Origin: Prorocentrum cordatum
Lineage: Eukaryota; Sar; Dinophyceae; Prorocentrales; Prorocentraceae
Length of the DNA: 64,000 nucleotides
NCBI GenBank assembly: GCA_963575745.1
Contig: CAUYUJ010017849.1
Coordinates: 659,923-723,922, forward strand
Direction of reading: 5' to 3'
A program made the translations under genes and the position numbers. Shown here in pieces: positions 1-9,900 of this stretch. Under the pieces are notes generated by a model. That model saw only the letters and a program-made list of their open reading frames with translations, had not been told where the DNA came from and searched no databases. Within the stretch, counting starts at the first letter, position 1. Each line of letters starts with the position of its first letter.

Positions 1-453
1 ACAATGCCGACCGTTGCCTGTTTGGGGCCTCTTTCTGGCATTGCAGCGCTACCCACATCGTGGAGGATTGGGTTCGCCGGGTCACTGGCGAAAGTGCCCA
101 TTATCGGTGGTTGAAAGATGGGGTCTTGAGGGATGGGGTCCTACGGACGAGGTGCCTCAAACAGTGTAAATCCACGCTTGCATCCCTCCCTATCCTTAGG
201 ACCCCATCCCTCAGGACCCCATCTTTGAACCACCGACGGTAGTGGAGTCCCCGTCAGAGGGGCGCTGAGGGGGGAGCGATGGCACGGGCGTGGCAGCGAG
301 CGCCGCGAGCTCCCCTCCTGGCCGTGCCTCTCTGCCCGGCCCCCCCCGGGCCGCGAGTCTCTCGGAGGCCCAGAGGTTGACGCCAACACCATTATCGGCA
401 GTGTGCCTCCACCGAGGGACGAGCTCGGTGATGGCGGTAGTTTTCTGGATTCC
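1..453. other. G+C-rich leader region with one hairpin, no gene seen
   Basis: No frame here has protein-like composition. The only structure is an imperfect inverted repeat (about 101-146 against 193-242) built on the shared string gatggggtc. It is followed by a C/G-rich stretch up to the fold-back element. Confidence 0.5.
101..242. repeat. Imperfect inverted repeat with ~46-bp arms
   Basis: The left arm starts at ttatcggtgg and the right arm is its near reverse complement ending in ccaccgacgg. Both arms carry two copies of gatggggtc. The loop is about 46 nt. It could be a small MITE or a hairpin remnant; no coding meaning is evident. Confidence 0.6.
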
Positions 454-723
454 TACTACCCTCGTCAAAATTAATCTCACAAATGGCGACCACGCCCCTG
501 CGATGTCGGCGCGCCCTTCAATGTCGATAGACGCCCCTCCAGTGTCGGGGCTAGGGCAAAGGTGGTCTGACCGGGAACGACTCGGAAGTTCGATGACGAC
601 CGACATTGGAGGGGCGGCACATACGAGTACCTCGCAGTCACCACTACTCTGTCCAGTATCTCCCCGCAAACAGTTCAGCCACGCAAGAAATTCTTGAGGT
701 CAATTTTGACGAGGGCTGTAGGT
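454..723 (+). repeat. Left arm of fold-back element (MITE-like unit)
   Basis: This 270-bp unit begins tactaccctcgtcaaaatt and ends in the inverse of nearly the same motif, aattttgacgagggctgta, so it is a self-contained unit with ~22-bp terminal inverted repeats (about 19 of 22 matching). Inside, 530-548 pairs with 600-618. Open frames across it are by-products of the repeat. Confidence 0.75.
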
Positions 724-937
724 GGTCGAAAGACTACCGCAAGAAACAAAACCTAGGATCATCTTTTCATGGTGGAGGCCCCCTCCCCTGTGTTGGTGCT
801 GGGGTTCATGTGCAGGCGATCGCAAACATGGATTAAGGGGGCGTGGATTAGCGACGGAACCCGCTTCCACGGGAAATCGCGGATGTCCGCCGCCGAGCGA
901 GGCGACGCCAGCCGCATTTTGGGGAGGGTACCTCCCC

Positions 938-979
938 CGATCCATGGATTTGGCGACTGCGCGCCAAATCCATGGATCG
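938..979. repeat. Perfect inverted repeat, 18-bp arms, 6-nt loop
   Basis: The arm cgatccatggatttggcg (938-955) is followed by six bases and then by its exact reverse complement (962-979). A partial further copy of the core, catggatta, lies near 830. Confidence 0.85.
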
Positions 980-1465
980 CTAATCCATTCAGGAGGGAAA
1001 AACACAGACCCGACCCCATCTACCAGGGCCGTTTTCGTTTCGACTCCGTTTTGCGGTAGAGGTGGATTGAAGACAAAACGTGGGAAAGCGAAGACAAAAC
1101 GAAGACGAAGAACACCGTTCAGGTTCAGCCCCGCCGTCCGCTTCGGCCCCATCCGGGAGGCCCCCGACGTGTGCAGGCCTCCAGGCCTCGCAGTCTGGCC
1201 CCCTTGCCGGCCCGCGGCCCTCTCGGCGGCGGGCCCCCCTCGCCCGTGCTGCTCCGAGGGGCCTCCCCGCGCGGCGCCGAGCTCGGCGGAGGGACGGGCC
1301 CCGACGCCGCGGGGGATCGTGCAGACTGGAGCCACCGGCCCTTCCGCTGACGCCGGATCGTTCCACGACGGGCCGATCCTGGCCCACGGGCGGCGTTCGA
1401 GCTCGAACGCCCGCGGCGGGGTCGCGGCGAGTCGGCACGACGCGAACTTGCCGTGTTGCCCCTCC

Positions 1466-1640
1466 TCGGGGCCTCCTGGGAGGCCCTCGCCGCCACCGTT
1501 GGATTGGCGCTACGTTCGGAGGAGGAAAAGCTAGGTACCCATGCCTCTACGCCCTCGCCCGTGTTCCCCTTTTCGGGGCCTCCTGGGAGGCCCTCGTCGC
1601 CAACCGCTGGATGCGCCTCGAAACCCGGGTCAGAGGGCAC
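1466..1640 (+). repeat. Two tandem copies of a dispersed repeat family
   Basis: The string ggggcctcctgggaggccct occurs at about 1467 and again 109 bp later. After the second copy comes ccgctggatgcgcctcgaaa. Related copies lie near 29170, 29305 and 47175, where the ending reads cggctggatccgcctcgaaa. Confidence 0.6.
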
Positions 1641-2287
1641 CCCGGGAGAGGCCCAGGGGGCAGCGGTGTCGGTGCCCTTTTGGATTTCCCCAGCCATTGT
1701 TGTGGCAGGGCAGCAGCACAGGTCTTGAACTGAAGTGGGGCAAGCCGTCGCCGACGTACCGGCGATTTCGGAAAAGAAAAAAAAACGCCCAAGCACAACG
1801 CCTCGAAGATGGCGCAAGAGCGCCCCCCGCGCCCCCAATTTCAATGTTCATCTGAGGGAGCAGGCCGCGGCTCGCAAACGTGGGCGTTTTTTTCGAAACG
1901 ACTCGCGCTCCACCGCGTCCACCGCCACGATCTGTGAAATTGGGGCCGGGGGGGTTGGACCCGCTTCAATGCGCATTTGAGGTGGGCGTGTTTTTTTTTT
2001 TTCTCTCGAAAACCACGCTATGACTCCGCGAACGACGCAGCATCCCATCCAGACGGAGGCCCTGCAACATTCGGCTGCGAATCGGTGTGCTCGGCTCCGT
2101 TGCACACTCTCCGCGACGGACATGCGCCGTGGGTCTCCCCGCACCGAGGCGAAGCGCAAAACGCGCCTTCAAGCAGCTCGCAAAACTGTGTGTGGTCCCG
2201 CGGCATTTGGTGTGGAGCAGCAAGCACGGAGTATGTGACAGTCTTGTCGCTGCCAATGCTGTAATTATTCGCTTGGGTCTCCTCGGC

Positions 2288-2558
2288 TACCTACAGCCCT
2301 CGTCAAAATTGACCTCAAGAATGTCTTACGTGGCTGAACTGTTTGCGGGGAGATACTGGATAGAGTAGTGGTGACTGCGAGGTACTCGTATGTGCCGCCC
2401 CTCCAATGTCGGTCGTCATCGAACTTCCGAGTCGTTCCCGGTCAGACCACCTTTGTCCTAGCCCCGACACTGGAGGGGCGTCTATCGACATTGAAGGGCG
2501 CGCCGACATCGCAGGGGCGTGGTCGCCATTTGTGAGATTAATTTTGACGAGGGTAGTA
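2288..2558 (-). repeat. Right arm of fold-back element
   Basis: Reverse-complement copy of 454-723, from ctacagccctcgtcaaaatt to aattttgacgagggtagta. Differences from the left arm are a handful of single bases, for example at the inner end near 2320. Confidence 0.75.
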
Positions 2559-3226
2559 TGAGCTGTTATGCGCAGACTCGGTGTGTTCAATTGCCGATGT
2601 CGATGTCATAGGAATCCTGGAAAAAGCAGACGTTATATGTCCCACTTGTTGCCGGATAAACGAGAGAAATTGCATCACAATCATGCAATCGAATGGGTCT
2701 GGGTCTCACGTGCAGATTGTACGCCGATGAAATGGTACGCTAACCATTTGGGTGGAACACGGGCCTCGCAGCCGGCCACGACGGCAGTTGATTTCTGAAG
2801 CATGCAGGTTGTATCAACGTAGATGAGCACCCTTCTGTGATGCAACACGTCTGTCCTGTCTCATCGCATCCTTTCCTCTTCAGCCCAGCGCGGAATCTGT
2901 TGAAGCGTTAGGCAGTTGCCCTCGGCGGCCTTAAGAAGTGGTTGTCGTGCCAACGCGTCCTGCTGGATGTGCGGTCCCAGTGGGTGGTGGCGGCGGGGGG
3001 GTCGACGCACAGGCGCGAGGAGAGGGCGAGCGATGCAGGACGAGGAAGGGACGCTGAGCCAGGGTCTTGTGTCCAAGCTGCTGCTCACCTCCACTCGCTC
3101 CCTCGTCTCCCTCCTCCCTCTGTTCCTCCGTCCCCCCCGTCTCTCCTTCACTCTCTGTCCCTTCCACCAGCTCCCTCCTCCCCGCTGCTGCTGATCGTAC
3201 CCCTCCCCATTGAGGCCCGTATCCAG
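2559..3226. other. Region upstream of PIH1 gene; 5' exon not located
   Basis: Moderate-G+C sequence followed by a pyrimidine-rich tract (3085-3180). An ATG at 3033 opens a short protein-like frame (MQDEEGTLSQGLVSKLL). It could be a 5' exon of the PIH1 gene, but no donor site can be fixed. A plausible acceptor, gtatccag, ends at 3226. Confidence 0.35.
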
Positions 3227-3759
3227 GGAATTCATCCTCTCCCACGGCATCGGCAATATGCAGGTGCCCTTTGATATAGGCACGTTCCGCAAGCTGAGGG
3301 AGCGGGCGGAGGGCGCGAAACAGACGACGTACTGCGTCGACGTTGTCTTCAACCCGCTCATCGTGCAGCTTTTCATGGACGACGAGTTCTGCAATGCCGA
3401 CGGCCTCCAGAACTTCAGGACGTTCGTGATGAACCTGGCACTTAAAAGAATCGAAGAGAGTATCGGCGTCAAGCTTTCGCTTCCGAAGGCGAAGCTGGTA
3501 AAGGCGTTCAGGTACAAGGACGGGGAGGATGGCGGTCAAGATCCCCGGGAGTTCACCGAGCTGCCAGGGGACGCAGATTGTTTCGACGAGGAGGCCCCGA
3601 AGAAGCCGTCGAAGGAGGAGCCACCGCCAGAGCTGATTCAGGACGTGACGCCGGGCAAGCCGAAGAAGCCAGCGGTCAAGAAGGGCTTCCTGAACAGCAG
3701 CTCGAAGTCCCTGTACGGGCCAGAGGGCTCCAAGGAGGGCGTGGTGCCCGAGAACGCAG
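3227..3759 (+). CDS. PIH1-domain protein, exon with PIH1 core
   Basis: PIH1-domain proteins (PIH1D1, Kintoun/DNAAF2 and relatives) help assemble axonemal dyneins with HSP90 in the cytoplasm. The exon encodes a PIH1-like core: a VPFDIG strand, the YCVDVVFNPLIV segment matching the family's vDVVFnP stretch, then a helix with FRTFVMNLALKRIEESIGVKL. After it come a lysine/proline-rich linker and the text YGPEGSKEGVVPENAG. The exon start is set by the acceptor at 3226 and the end by frame continuity with the next exon at 5855. The N-terminus is missing. A flagellar assembly role fits a motile alga but is inferred from family. DNAAF2-like is my best guess; the subfamily is not certain. Confidence 0.7.
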
Positions 3760-3898
3760 GAGACCGTCCTTCCCCCGTATCGCCTCCTTGGATCAGCGCT
3801 GGACCCCCCTCCCTGGCGCGCTTCTCGCGCCAGCGGCGGCGCTAGAGGCGCCGTCAGGGGGTCCGCGCCGAGCCAAGAAACCCGCGCGGGCCTACGAC

Positions 3899-3978
3899 AG
3901 TGTGTGTGTGTGTGCGTGTGCGTGTGCGTGTGCGTGTGCGTGTGCGTGTGTGTGTGTGTGTGTGAGTGTGTGTGTGTT
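3899..3978. repeat. TG/CG dinucleotide microsatellite
   Basis: Alternating tgtgtg and tgcgtg units for about 80 bp, a potential Z-DNA-forming tract inside intron 1. Confidence 0.9.
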
Positions 3979-4007
3979 ATGCCCCTCTTGGTTCCTCTGC
4001 TCGCTCC

Positions 4008-4300
4008 CTCACCCCACTCTCTCTCTCCCTCTCCCTCTCCCTCACCCTGCCTCTCCCTCTTCCCCTCCCTCCCTCTCCCTCCCCCTCCCTCTCCCCCTCC
4101 CCCTCCCCCTCCCTCTCCCTCCCCCTCTCCGTCTCACTCCCCTCCTCTCCCCCTCCCCCTCCCTCTCCCTCCCCCTCCCTCTCCCCCTCTTCTCCACGCC
4201 CGCTCCCCGCCTCCCGGCCCCCGCCCTCGCCCGCCCCCTCCCGGGCCCCCTCTCTGCCTCTCTCCCCCCCTCTCTCTCTCTCTTTTCTCCCCCCCTCGGA
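4008..4300. repeat. Long polypyrimidine tract (CCCTCT-type)
   Basis: About 290 bp almost free of purines on this strand, made of ccctct and ccctcc variants. The frames through it give only S/P/L strings and are not genes. Confidence 0.85.
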
Positions 4301-5854
4301 GTCTTCTGGCGGGCGGATCCCTCAGGCTCTCCGCCGCCGCTGGCGGTGCGCGTTGCGAGCAGGAACGCAGCAGAGCCACAAGAGAGCGCGGCATTGACAG
4401 TGTAGCTCGGCACTCGTGACACATGTTAACGAGCAGGAACACAGCAAAAGCCCCAGGAGAGCGAGGCATTGACAGTGTAGCTCAACATTGACACGGTGGT
4501 GGCCGGGGAGCCCCCGCGACATGTCCACGAGCGCTGCTCGCTCCACCCTGGCGGGTGTGGACAGAGGACGCGCTGATTGCACAGAGAGCAATACCACAAG
4601 ATCTCACGACGAGACCAAGGCTGTGAGCTGTGTGTGAGCTGTGAACAGGCTTGAGAGATTCACCTACCAAAAGTGATGGGGAGGGGCGAGACCCGACGTC
4701 AGCTCACGACGCGCCCACGTTGCCGTGGACTGGGCGGCACGCCGGCGGCGTCGGAGCTCTCCCCCACGTCCCTGTGTCACTCGCTCTCTCTCTCTCTCTC
4801 TCTTTCTCTTTATCTCTATCTGACTTTTTGTTCCCCTCTCTCTCTCTTCCCCCCCATCTGTCTCTTTTTCTCTCTGCTCTGTTCTTCTCCTCTTTCCTTA
4901 TGCGCCTTCGGCTCTCGTCTTCCCTGCCAGGTTTTATTGCTCAGTCCGATTGTCCGTGATGCCATCTCGTCGTATCCGCTTCATTCCCAGGCCTCCTGCG
5001 TTGATCTCAATCCGCAGCGCCGCGCGCCACCTCCCACCTCCCTACTCCTCTTCCTTATCCTCGTCTCCCTGCCCCTGCGCTCCCAGAGAGGCCGACAAGA
5101 GTGAATTTAGAGACCTCACGCCCCAAAGTGTATGTAATATTGTTTTCGACAGGGATGGAGATTGTGTGGGGGGTCCTGGTTGGCTGCCAGTCGCCTCGGG
5201 GAGAGGGAGGTGCTTTTCAACAGGGGACGGTGATCAAGACACTCTCCCCGCCCGCAAGCTGTCTCGCTCACGCCAACCCGCCCTCCCAACGCATCAGCAG
5301 CAACGGGGCCTCAACATGTTCAGCGGTCGTCTACAAGTGTCGGAAACAATTAAGCAACACTCACGCGTAACATATGATGTGAACTCGTCCCCCCTCCCCC
5401 CGAATGGAATGTTGGGCTCGGATCTCCCGAGTTTGAGTGTCGGACCAGTGATGCGTATACGTGCCAATTTTGAATTGCGGGGGGAGGGGAAAATGTTGCT
5501 TAATTTTTCCCCTCAACCGTATGGATAGGCAGCTACTGAAGACCAGCACAGACCCCATGTTCGCGATGGGGCGAGGTGCGCGTGGCGCCAGGCGCTCCAG
5601 GTAATCCCTCCCCGCGGGGTTGGAAGAGGAGCCGCCCTGCACCACTCACGCCCTGACGGGATTCTCCCAGCGGCTTGCGCCATTCTGCCGGCCCCGGGAA
5701 GGGTGGCAGGACGATGTCCTCGGTCGCCCGGGTGTCCCGAGGTGGGAAACGCGAGTGAGGAAGGACGAGCGTATGGCACAAAGGCGGAGGAGAGCGAGGA
5801 TGAAACGGCAGAGGAGATGGCGACAGGAGGGAGGAGCGGTGGCCGAAAATGCAG

Positions 5855-6121
5855 GCGACCCCATGGGCTTCATCCCGAAAAAGCTCAGGCAGACCTGCAA
5901 GTTCGTCGACACGGCCGCACCAGAGTATCAGGAGGCGGAGAAAAAGCGCAGAGCCGCGGAGGAACACAACGCGACGGCGCAGGAGTTCAGAGACACGCTG
6001 ACCAAGGACCTGGACAAGTGGACCAGGCACGCTCAGCCCGACAAGTGGGAGCGCGACCTCCCGGACGCGGCCCCCCCGCCCTGCAAGTACGACAACGACT
6101 ACTCCCGCTTCGACGACATAG
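5855..6121 (+). CDS. PIH1-domain protein gene, second exon
   Basis: Continues the preceding exon in frame after splicing (VPENAG then DPMGFIPKKL). It encodes a basic segment with LRQTCKFVDT and a long charged helix (EYQEAEKKRRAAEEHNATAQ) likely to form a coiled coil, then aromatic-rich text ending YSRFDDI. Frame upstream of 5855 in the same window is non-coding in character. The exon end is set by frame-preserving junction with 6281. The role is as for the PIH1 core exon; this segment is outside the conserved domain and was not recognised independently. Confidence 0.6.
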
Positions 6122-6280
6122 GCAGGGTCCATTCCGATCCGATCGATCCTGTTCGATTGCGATTTGGGCCGGTCCGAACCGCGTCGATTCCGACATTCCA
6201 TCGATGCCGATGCAGCCCGGTCCGACGTTTTTTCCGATTCGATCCGATTCCCCGATCCGATGCTGACTGATCCTGCGCAG
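6122..6280 (+). other. Intron 2 of PIH1 gene (159 nt, GC-AG)
   Basis: Starts gcagggtcc and ends ctgcgcag; AGGC is present across both junctions. Removal joins DDI-G-ACEDEA in frame. The interior is built of gatccgat-like units, and both ends carry a weak inverted motif (gcagggtc against gcaggatc), so it may be an old introner. Confidence 0.6.
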
Positions 6281-6435
6281 GCGCCTGTGAGGACGAGGCG
6301 GCGGCCCCCCCGGCCCAGCAGCGGGACTGGTACTGCGACGGCGACGGCAGGGTGCAGCGCGCGCCTTCCTCCGGCTCGAGGGCGCCCACGTCCGAGCCCG
6401 CGCCCGCGGCGGAGCCCGCGCTGAAGAAGGGGCTC
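6281..6435 (+). CDS. PIH1-domain protein gene, third exon (end uncertain)
   Basis: In frame with the previous exon, it reads ACEDEAAAPPAQQRDWYCDG and then an S/A/P-rich tail up to LKKGLSREG. The frame then runs into a GGA microsatellite, so the donor or stop is not fixed. The text DWYCDGDG resembles a low-complexity linker. Later exons, if any, are not visible before the repeat desert. Confidence 0.45.
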
Positions 6436-6439
6436 TCCC

Positions 6440-6672
6440 GGGAGGGGGCGGGAGGGGGAGGAGGAGGAGGAGGAGGGGGAGGAGGAGGAGGAAGAGGAAT
6501 AATGATAATAGTCATAATCATCATAATAATACTAATAAGAAGAAGAAGAACAATAATAATAATAATGATAAAAATCGTAATGATGTTAATACTACTACTA
6601 ATAATAACAACTATAACCTTAATACTAACAATCATTATTATTATTATTAATAATTATAATCAAATATAGTAA

Positions 6673-6758
<86 letters not shown>

Positions 6759-6960
6759 ATAGTAATAATACTAAGAATAATACGAATACTATTAATAATA
6801 CTACTACTACTACTAATAATAAGAAGAAGAATAATTCGAACAATCAGACTAAGAATAATAGTAATAATAATAACAATAATAATACTAATACTACTGATAC
6901 TAATAAGAAGAAGACGAAGAAGAAGCAGAAGAAGAAGAGGAGGAGGAGGAGGAGGAGGGG
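6440..6960. repeat. Trinucleotide microsatellite field (GGA, AAT, ACT, AAG)
   Basis: About 500 bp of changing triplet repeats: GGA to about 6500, then AAT/AAG mixtures, a pure ACT run of about 28 units (roughly 6669-6757), and AAT/AAG to 6955. It is A+T-rich against a G+C-rich background. The long I, V or S strings in the frames are artefacts. Confidence 0.9.
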
Positions 6961-7635
6961 GGCGGTGGCGCTCCCCGCACCCTCGTCGCGCCCGCCCGTC
7001 GGCCGGGGCGGTGGCCGCGTCCACCTGCCTGGCGGTCCTGTGCTCTGCGCTGCCCAGGGGCTCCGCGAGCCCCCGATGATCAGAACAGGAAAAAACACAT
7101 AAACACAAAGGGTTTTATTGGTTTTACGCCGGAAGGGAGCGTCGTTGAGAGGGTACCTGGCACGGATGCGGGGATCGGTGTGGCGTCGGTCTTTGGAGCT
7201 GGCGGTTTGCGAGGCAAGTGCGTCTAGCTGGTCGCAAGTGTTCGGAACGCGTGACGGGTGGAAAGACCGCTCACCAGCAACTGGCAATCCTCTGCCCGCG
7301 GGCCAGAATAAATCGTCGCGCGTTCGCAACGGGGTGTGGGAAAGGGGGTTGGGAAGAGAGCGCGAATCTCATTCCCAAAAAATCCATTCGATTGGCAGCA
7401 AACAGTCCTTTTTCTATTCATCTGCCGCACGGCCAACCGAACGAACGAACAACTGTCTCGGCGCGCTGTGTTAACTTCGCTTGCGCGCATCCTGGTTTCC
7501 TTCCGTTGTTTCCTTCGCTTCTTTCTCGCCCTCCTCTTCTTTTTCCTTTTCCCCTGCTTTGCCTTGTCCCGCCTTCCCTTCCTTTCCAGCTCGGAGATGT
7601 CGCCGCGCGCGAAGAGCGCAACCCAAAGGGCGTTG
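6960..7635. other. No supported gene
   Basis: A 110-bp G+C-rich block (6960-7075) has short open frames on both strands but no recognised product. The rest is mixed sequence with a pyrimidine tract (7490-7600). Nothing else is supported. Confidence 0.45.
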
Positions 7636-7640
7636 CTGGA

Positions 7641-8254
7641 ATTCCTTTGTGTACCACGAAGTCTCGCGTAATTCCTTTGTGTACGGTCTGGTTAAACTGC
7701 CAAAGCGGGGGGCACACAAAGGAATTTCCTTTGTGTACGACCGTTTTCGCCGCCCCCACAAGAGCACGCGCGATTCCTTTGTGTACACATTGTTTTCCCG
7801 CCTCGAGGAACGCACGGGGCCTGGCGCTACAATCACAAGGCCGCGGCGCCGGGCAGTGCGATGTTGCGCTGGATACCACGCCCAAAACGATCCTGCGTGG
7901 ATGTCGGCTCTTTTGCCGAAATCGCGCTGGCAGCTGGCCAGCCACACCGCCGGCCCTGCATGCCCGCGCGCGGTACTGCGTTTTGTTGCCGCCACGCGTG
8001 CTGCTGTCAATGGATGAACAAGCTGACGTTGCACGGTGGTTTGGCTGTGCCAAACCACCATGGAATGTCAGTTGGTAGCGGATTTGGGGATCTTGTCGCC
8101 GCCGACAGCCTTGCCACACCATGCATGTCAACTGCATCCTAGAGCGCGGCCGTGCATAAACCCTGGTTCGGATCGCTGGGGATCCAGTCGCATGTGTGCA
8201 CATGCTTTGCACCGTTGGTGGTGCCAAAACCCTTTGTTTGAAATTCCTTTGTGT
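7641..8254. repeat. Dispersed 14-mer attcctttgtgtac cluster
   Basis: Direct copies of attcctttgtgtac start at 7641, 7671 and 7773, with a shorter form at 8243. At 7714-7736 an inverted copy abuts a direct one, making an acacaaaggaa/ttcctttgtgt palindrome with a 1-nt centre. The spacing is irregular, so this is not a simple tandem repeat. It may be a binding site, a primer-derived motif or a remnant of element ends. Confidence 0.7.
8020..8110. repeat. Small hairpin region
   Basis: The arms gtggtttggc and gccaaaccac (about 8036-8058) flank a 3-nt loop, with partial pairing extending outward (gacgttgcac against atggaatgtc). Confidence 0.6.
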
Positions 8255-8350
8255 GTTTTTTCCGGCTCCTAGATGAGGAAGGCTCGGCCTCCCGTTCGGA
8301 GGTTTGCCCTCTCCCTGCAGTCCAGAGGTTTGCCCCATTCAGGATGGGAC

Positions 8351-8835
8351 CCTGTGGGGCCACGAAATGCTGCCCTTGGTGGGGGAACCGCATGCGGGCA
8401 CCCCCGCTGGGGTCTGCGGTGGGGCTCCCTGTGGGGCCACGAAACGCTGCCCTGGGTGGGGGAACCGCATGCGGGCACCCCCACTGGGGCCTTCGGGGGA
8501 GCTCCCTGTGGGGCCACGAGGGGCTGCCCTGGGCGCGGGAACCGCATGCGGGCACCCCCACTGGGGCCTGCGGTGGAGCTCCCTGTGGGGCCACGAAACG
8601 CTGCCCTGGGTGGGGGAACCGCATGCGGGCACCCCCGCTGGGGCCTTCGGTGGAGCTCCCTGTGGGGCCACGAAGCGCTGCCCTGGGCGCGGGAGCCGCA
8701 TGTAGGCACCCCCACTGGGGCCTGCGGTGGAGCTCCCTGTGGGGCCACGAAACGCTGCCCTGGGTGGGGGAACCGCATGCGGGCACCCCCACTGGGGCCT
8801 TCGGTGGAGCTCCCTATGGGGCCACTGGGGCCTAC
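8351..8835. repeat. 77-bp tandem repeat, about 6.3 copies
   Basis: The string cctgtggggccac starts at 8351, 8428, 8505, 8582, 8659 and 8736, with a variant at 8813, a period of exactly 77 bp. Units alternate between two variants (ctgggtggg and ctgggcgcg). Because 77 is not a multiple of three, the same peptides appear in all three frames of both strands. This is a satellite, not a repetitive protein. Confidence 0.92.
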
Positions 8836-9235
8836 GGGGGGTGGGGAGGAGGGGGGAGGACGGGGGAGGAGGAGGAGAGGAAGGAAGGAAGGAACGCGGG
8901 GCGCTGTCACTTCAAAACGAGGACCCAACACCACAGGATGGTTGGGAAAATCCATTTCCATCTTGTCCTGGACATCCCGAGCTCGTCTCGCTCCTGAACA
9001 CAGGTGCAACAAAGTTTGAGACAGCACACTGCTGTGGCCGAGGGCAGCGCTGCGTAGCTGGACCATCACAGGCAAATGACTCGAACTGGGGCTGGAGAGG
9101 ATCATGATGGGGACCCTCGTGAACATCCTTGTTCAGGTCGGGAGAGAGCTCATATTGACACGCCAGTAGGGCCATAGACCACGGGACCTCCCAAGCATCA
9201 GGATAGCGAGTGGCACACCACGAAGCCGCGGGGAG
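8836..9235. other. No supported gene
   Basis: A G-rich edge of the satellite is followed by moderate-G+C sequence. No frame has a convincing product. Confidence 0.4.
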
Positions 9236-9239
9236 CTTC

Positions 9240-9475
9240 AGTCGGCGGCGAACCCGGTGGGGAAGTGAGAAAGGGCGGGCCTTGTCGGAAGGCTCGGAAG
9301 TCCCCCGCCCTTCTGAAAAGTTTTCTAAGCCTTCCCCGAAGACGCAGGAACCCTCTCAGAAGGCACACTACCAGAAGGCACCCTCTGAGAAGGCCGGAGG
9401 CCTTCTGAGAAGCCCCGCCGCCTTCTGAGAAGATCTTACTTCTCCTTCTCCCCCCCCCGCACGCCGCAGATTCAG
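9240..9475. mobile_element. Diverged short element rich in aaggccttctgagaag
   Basis: The block is built of ccttctgagaag units and their inverses. Its ends (ggcggcgaacccggtgggg and tctccccccccc-type) resemble the terminal repeats of the element at 56924-57117, so it is probably a decayed relative. Confidence 0.45.
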
Positions 9476-9900
9476 GCTGGCGAGTGCCAGAATGTGGAGG
9501 GGGGGTAGAGGGAGGGAGGAAGGAAAGAGGCCGAGAAACGAGGAGGCGCGCCGGGGGGGGGGGGTCGCCCCCACCGCTCCTGGGGCCCGGGCTCGGGGCC
9601 CGCAGGGGGCGGCCCGGGAAGAGGCCCCCCGCAGGTTCCTGGACGGCGGGAAGAGCCCGCTGTACCCCAAGGGCTCTGAGCAGAGGGTGCGGCCGCGCGC
9701 CCCCCCGGAGGGGGCAATCCCCCTCCTTCCCTCCCTCCTTCCCTCCCTCCTCCTCCTCCTCCTCCTCCTCCTCCTCCTCCTCCTCCTCCTCCTCCTCCTC
9801 CTCCTCCTCCCGCATCCCTCCTGCTCCTCCTCCGCCTCCTCCTCCTCCGCCTCCTTCTCCTCTTCCTACTCCTCCTCTTCTTCAACCTCCTACTCGAACG
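9476..9900. repeat. G+C-rich block and CCT microsatellite
   Basis: Purine/G-rich sequence to 9715, then a pyrimidine tract with a pure CCT run at about 9748-9810 and CCT/CTC variants to 9895. No gene is seen. Confidence 0.8.

Larger units (their letters stand above)
724..2287. other. Interior of fold-back element, G+C-rich, no gene recognised
   Basis: Several long open frames exist on both strands, but they are rich in R, P, G and A and overlap one another in all frames, as expected of 65-70% G+C DNA. The stretch holds a perfect 18-bp palindrome (938-979), two copies of a dispersed repeat (near 1466 and 1575), and short A and T runs near 1775 and 1990. Confidence 0.5.
454..2558. mobile_element. 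Fold-back element with ~270-bp inverted arms
   Basis: Positions 454-723 and 2288-2558 are reverse complements with only a few differences, seen by reading both arms. Each arm is itself bounded by a ~22-bp inverted motif (core ccctcgtcaaaatt). Each arm also holds an internal inverted pair around gacgcccctccagtgtcgg. The 1.56-kb interior shows no recognisable transposase. Most likely this is a fold-back DNA transposon or two MITE copies in inverted orientation around captured DNA. Confidence 0.75.
3760..5854 (+). other. Intron 1 of PIH1 gene (~2.1 kb, GA-AG)
   Basis: The intron lies between GCAG/GAGACC and GCAG/GCGACC. Both junctions carry the same pentamer GCAGG, and joining them keeps the frame (ENA-G-DPMG). 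GA-AG borders are accepted in dinoflagellates. Inside are a TG/CG dinucleotide run (about 3900-3978), a 300-bp CCCTCT pyrimidine tract (4008-4300), a CT run (4779-4810) and otherwise unremarkable sequence. No second gene is seen in it. Confidence 0.6.

Noticed and set aside
700-1844. Several 200-codon open frames on both strands
   Set aside because: They overlap in all phases, are dominated by R, P, G and A, and many open only with GTG, CTG or TTG. This is expected of G+C-rich non-coding DNA.
8139-9126. Six overlapping repetitive proteins in the 77-bp satellite
   Set aside because: The period is not a multiple of three and the same peptides appear in every frame of both strands, so the DNA repeat is primary.
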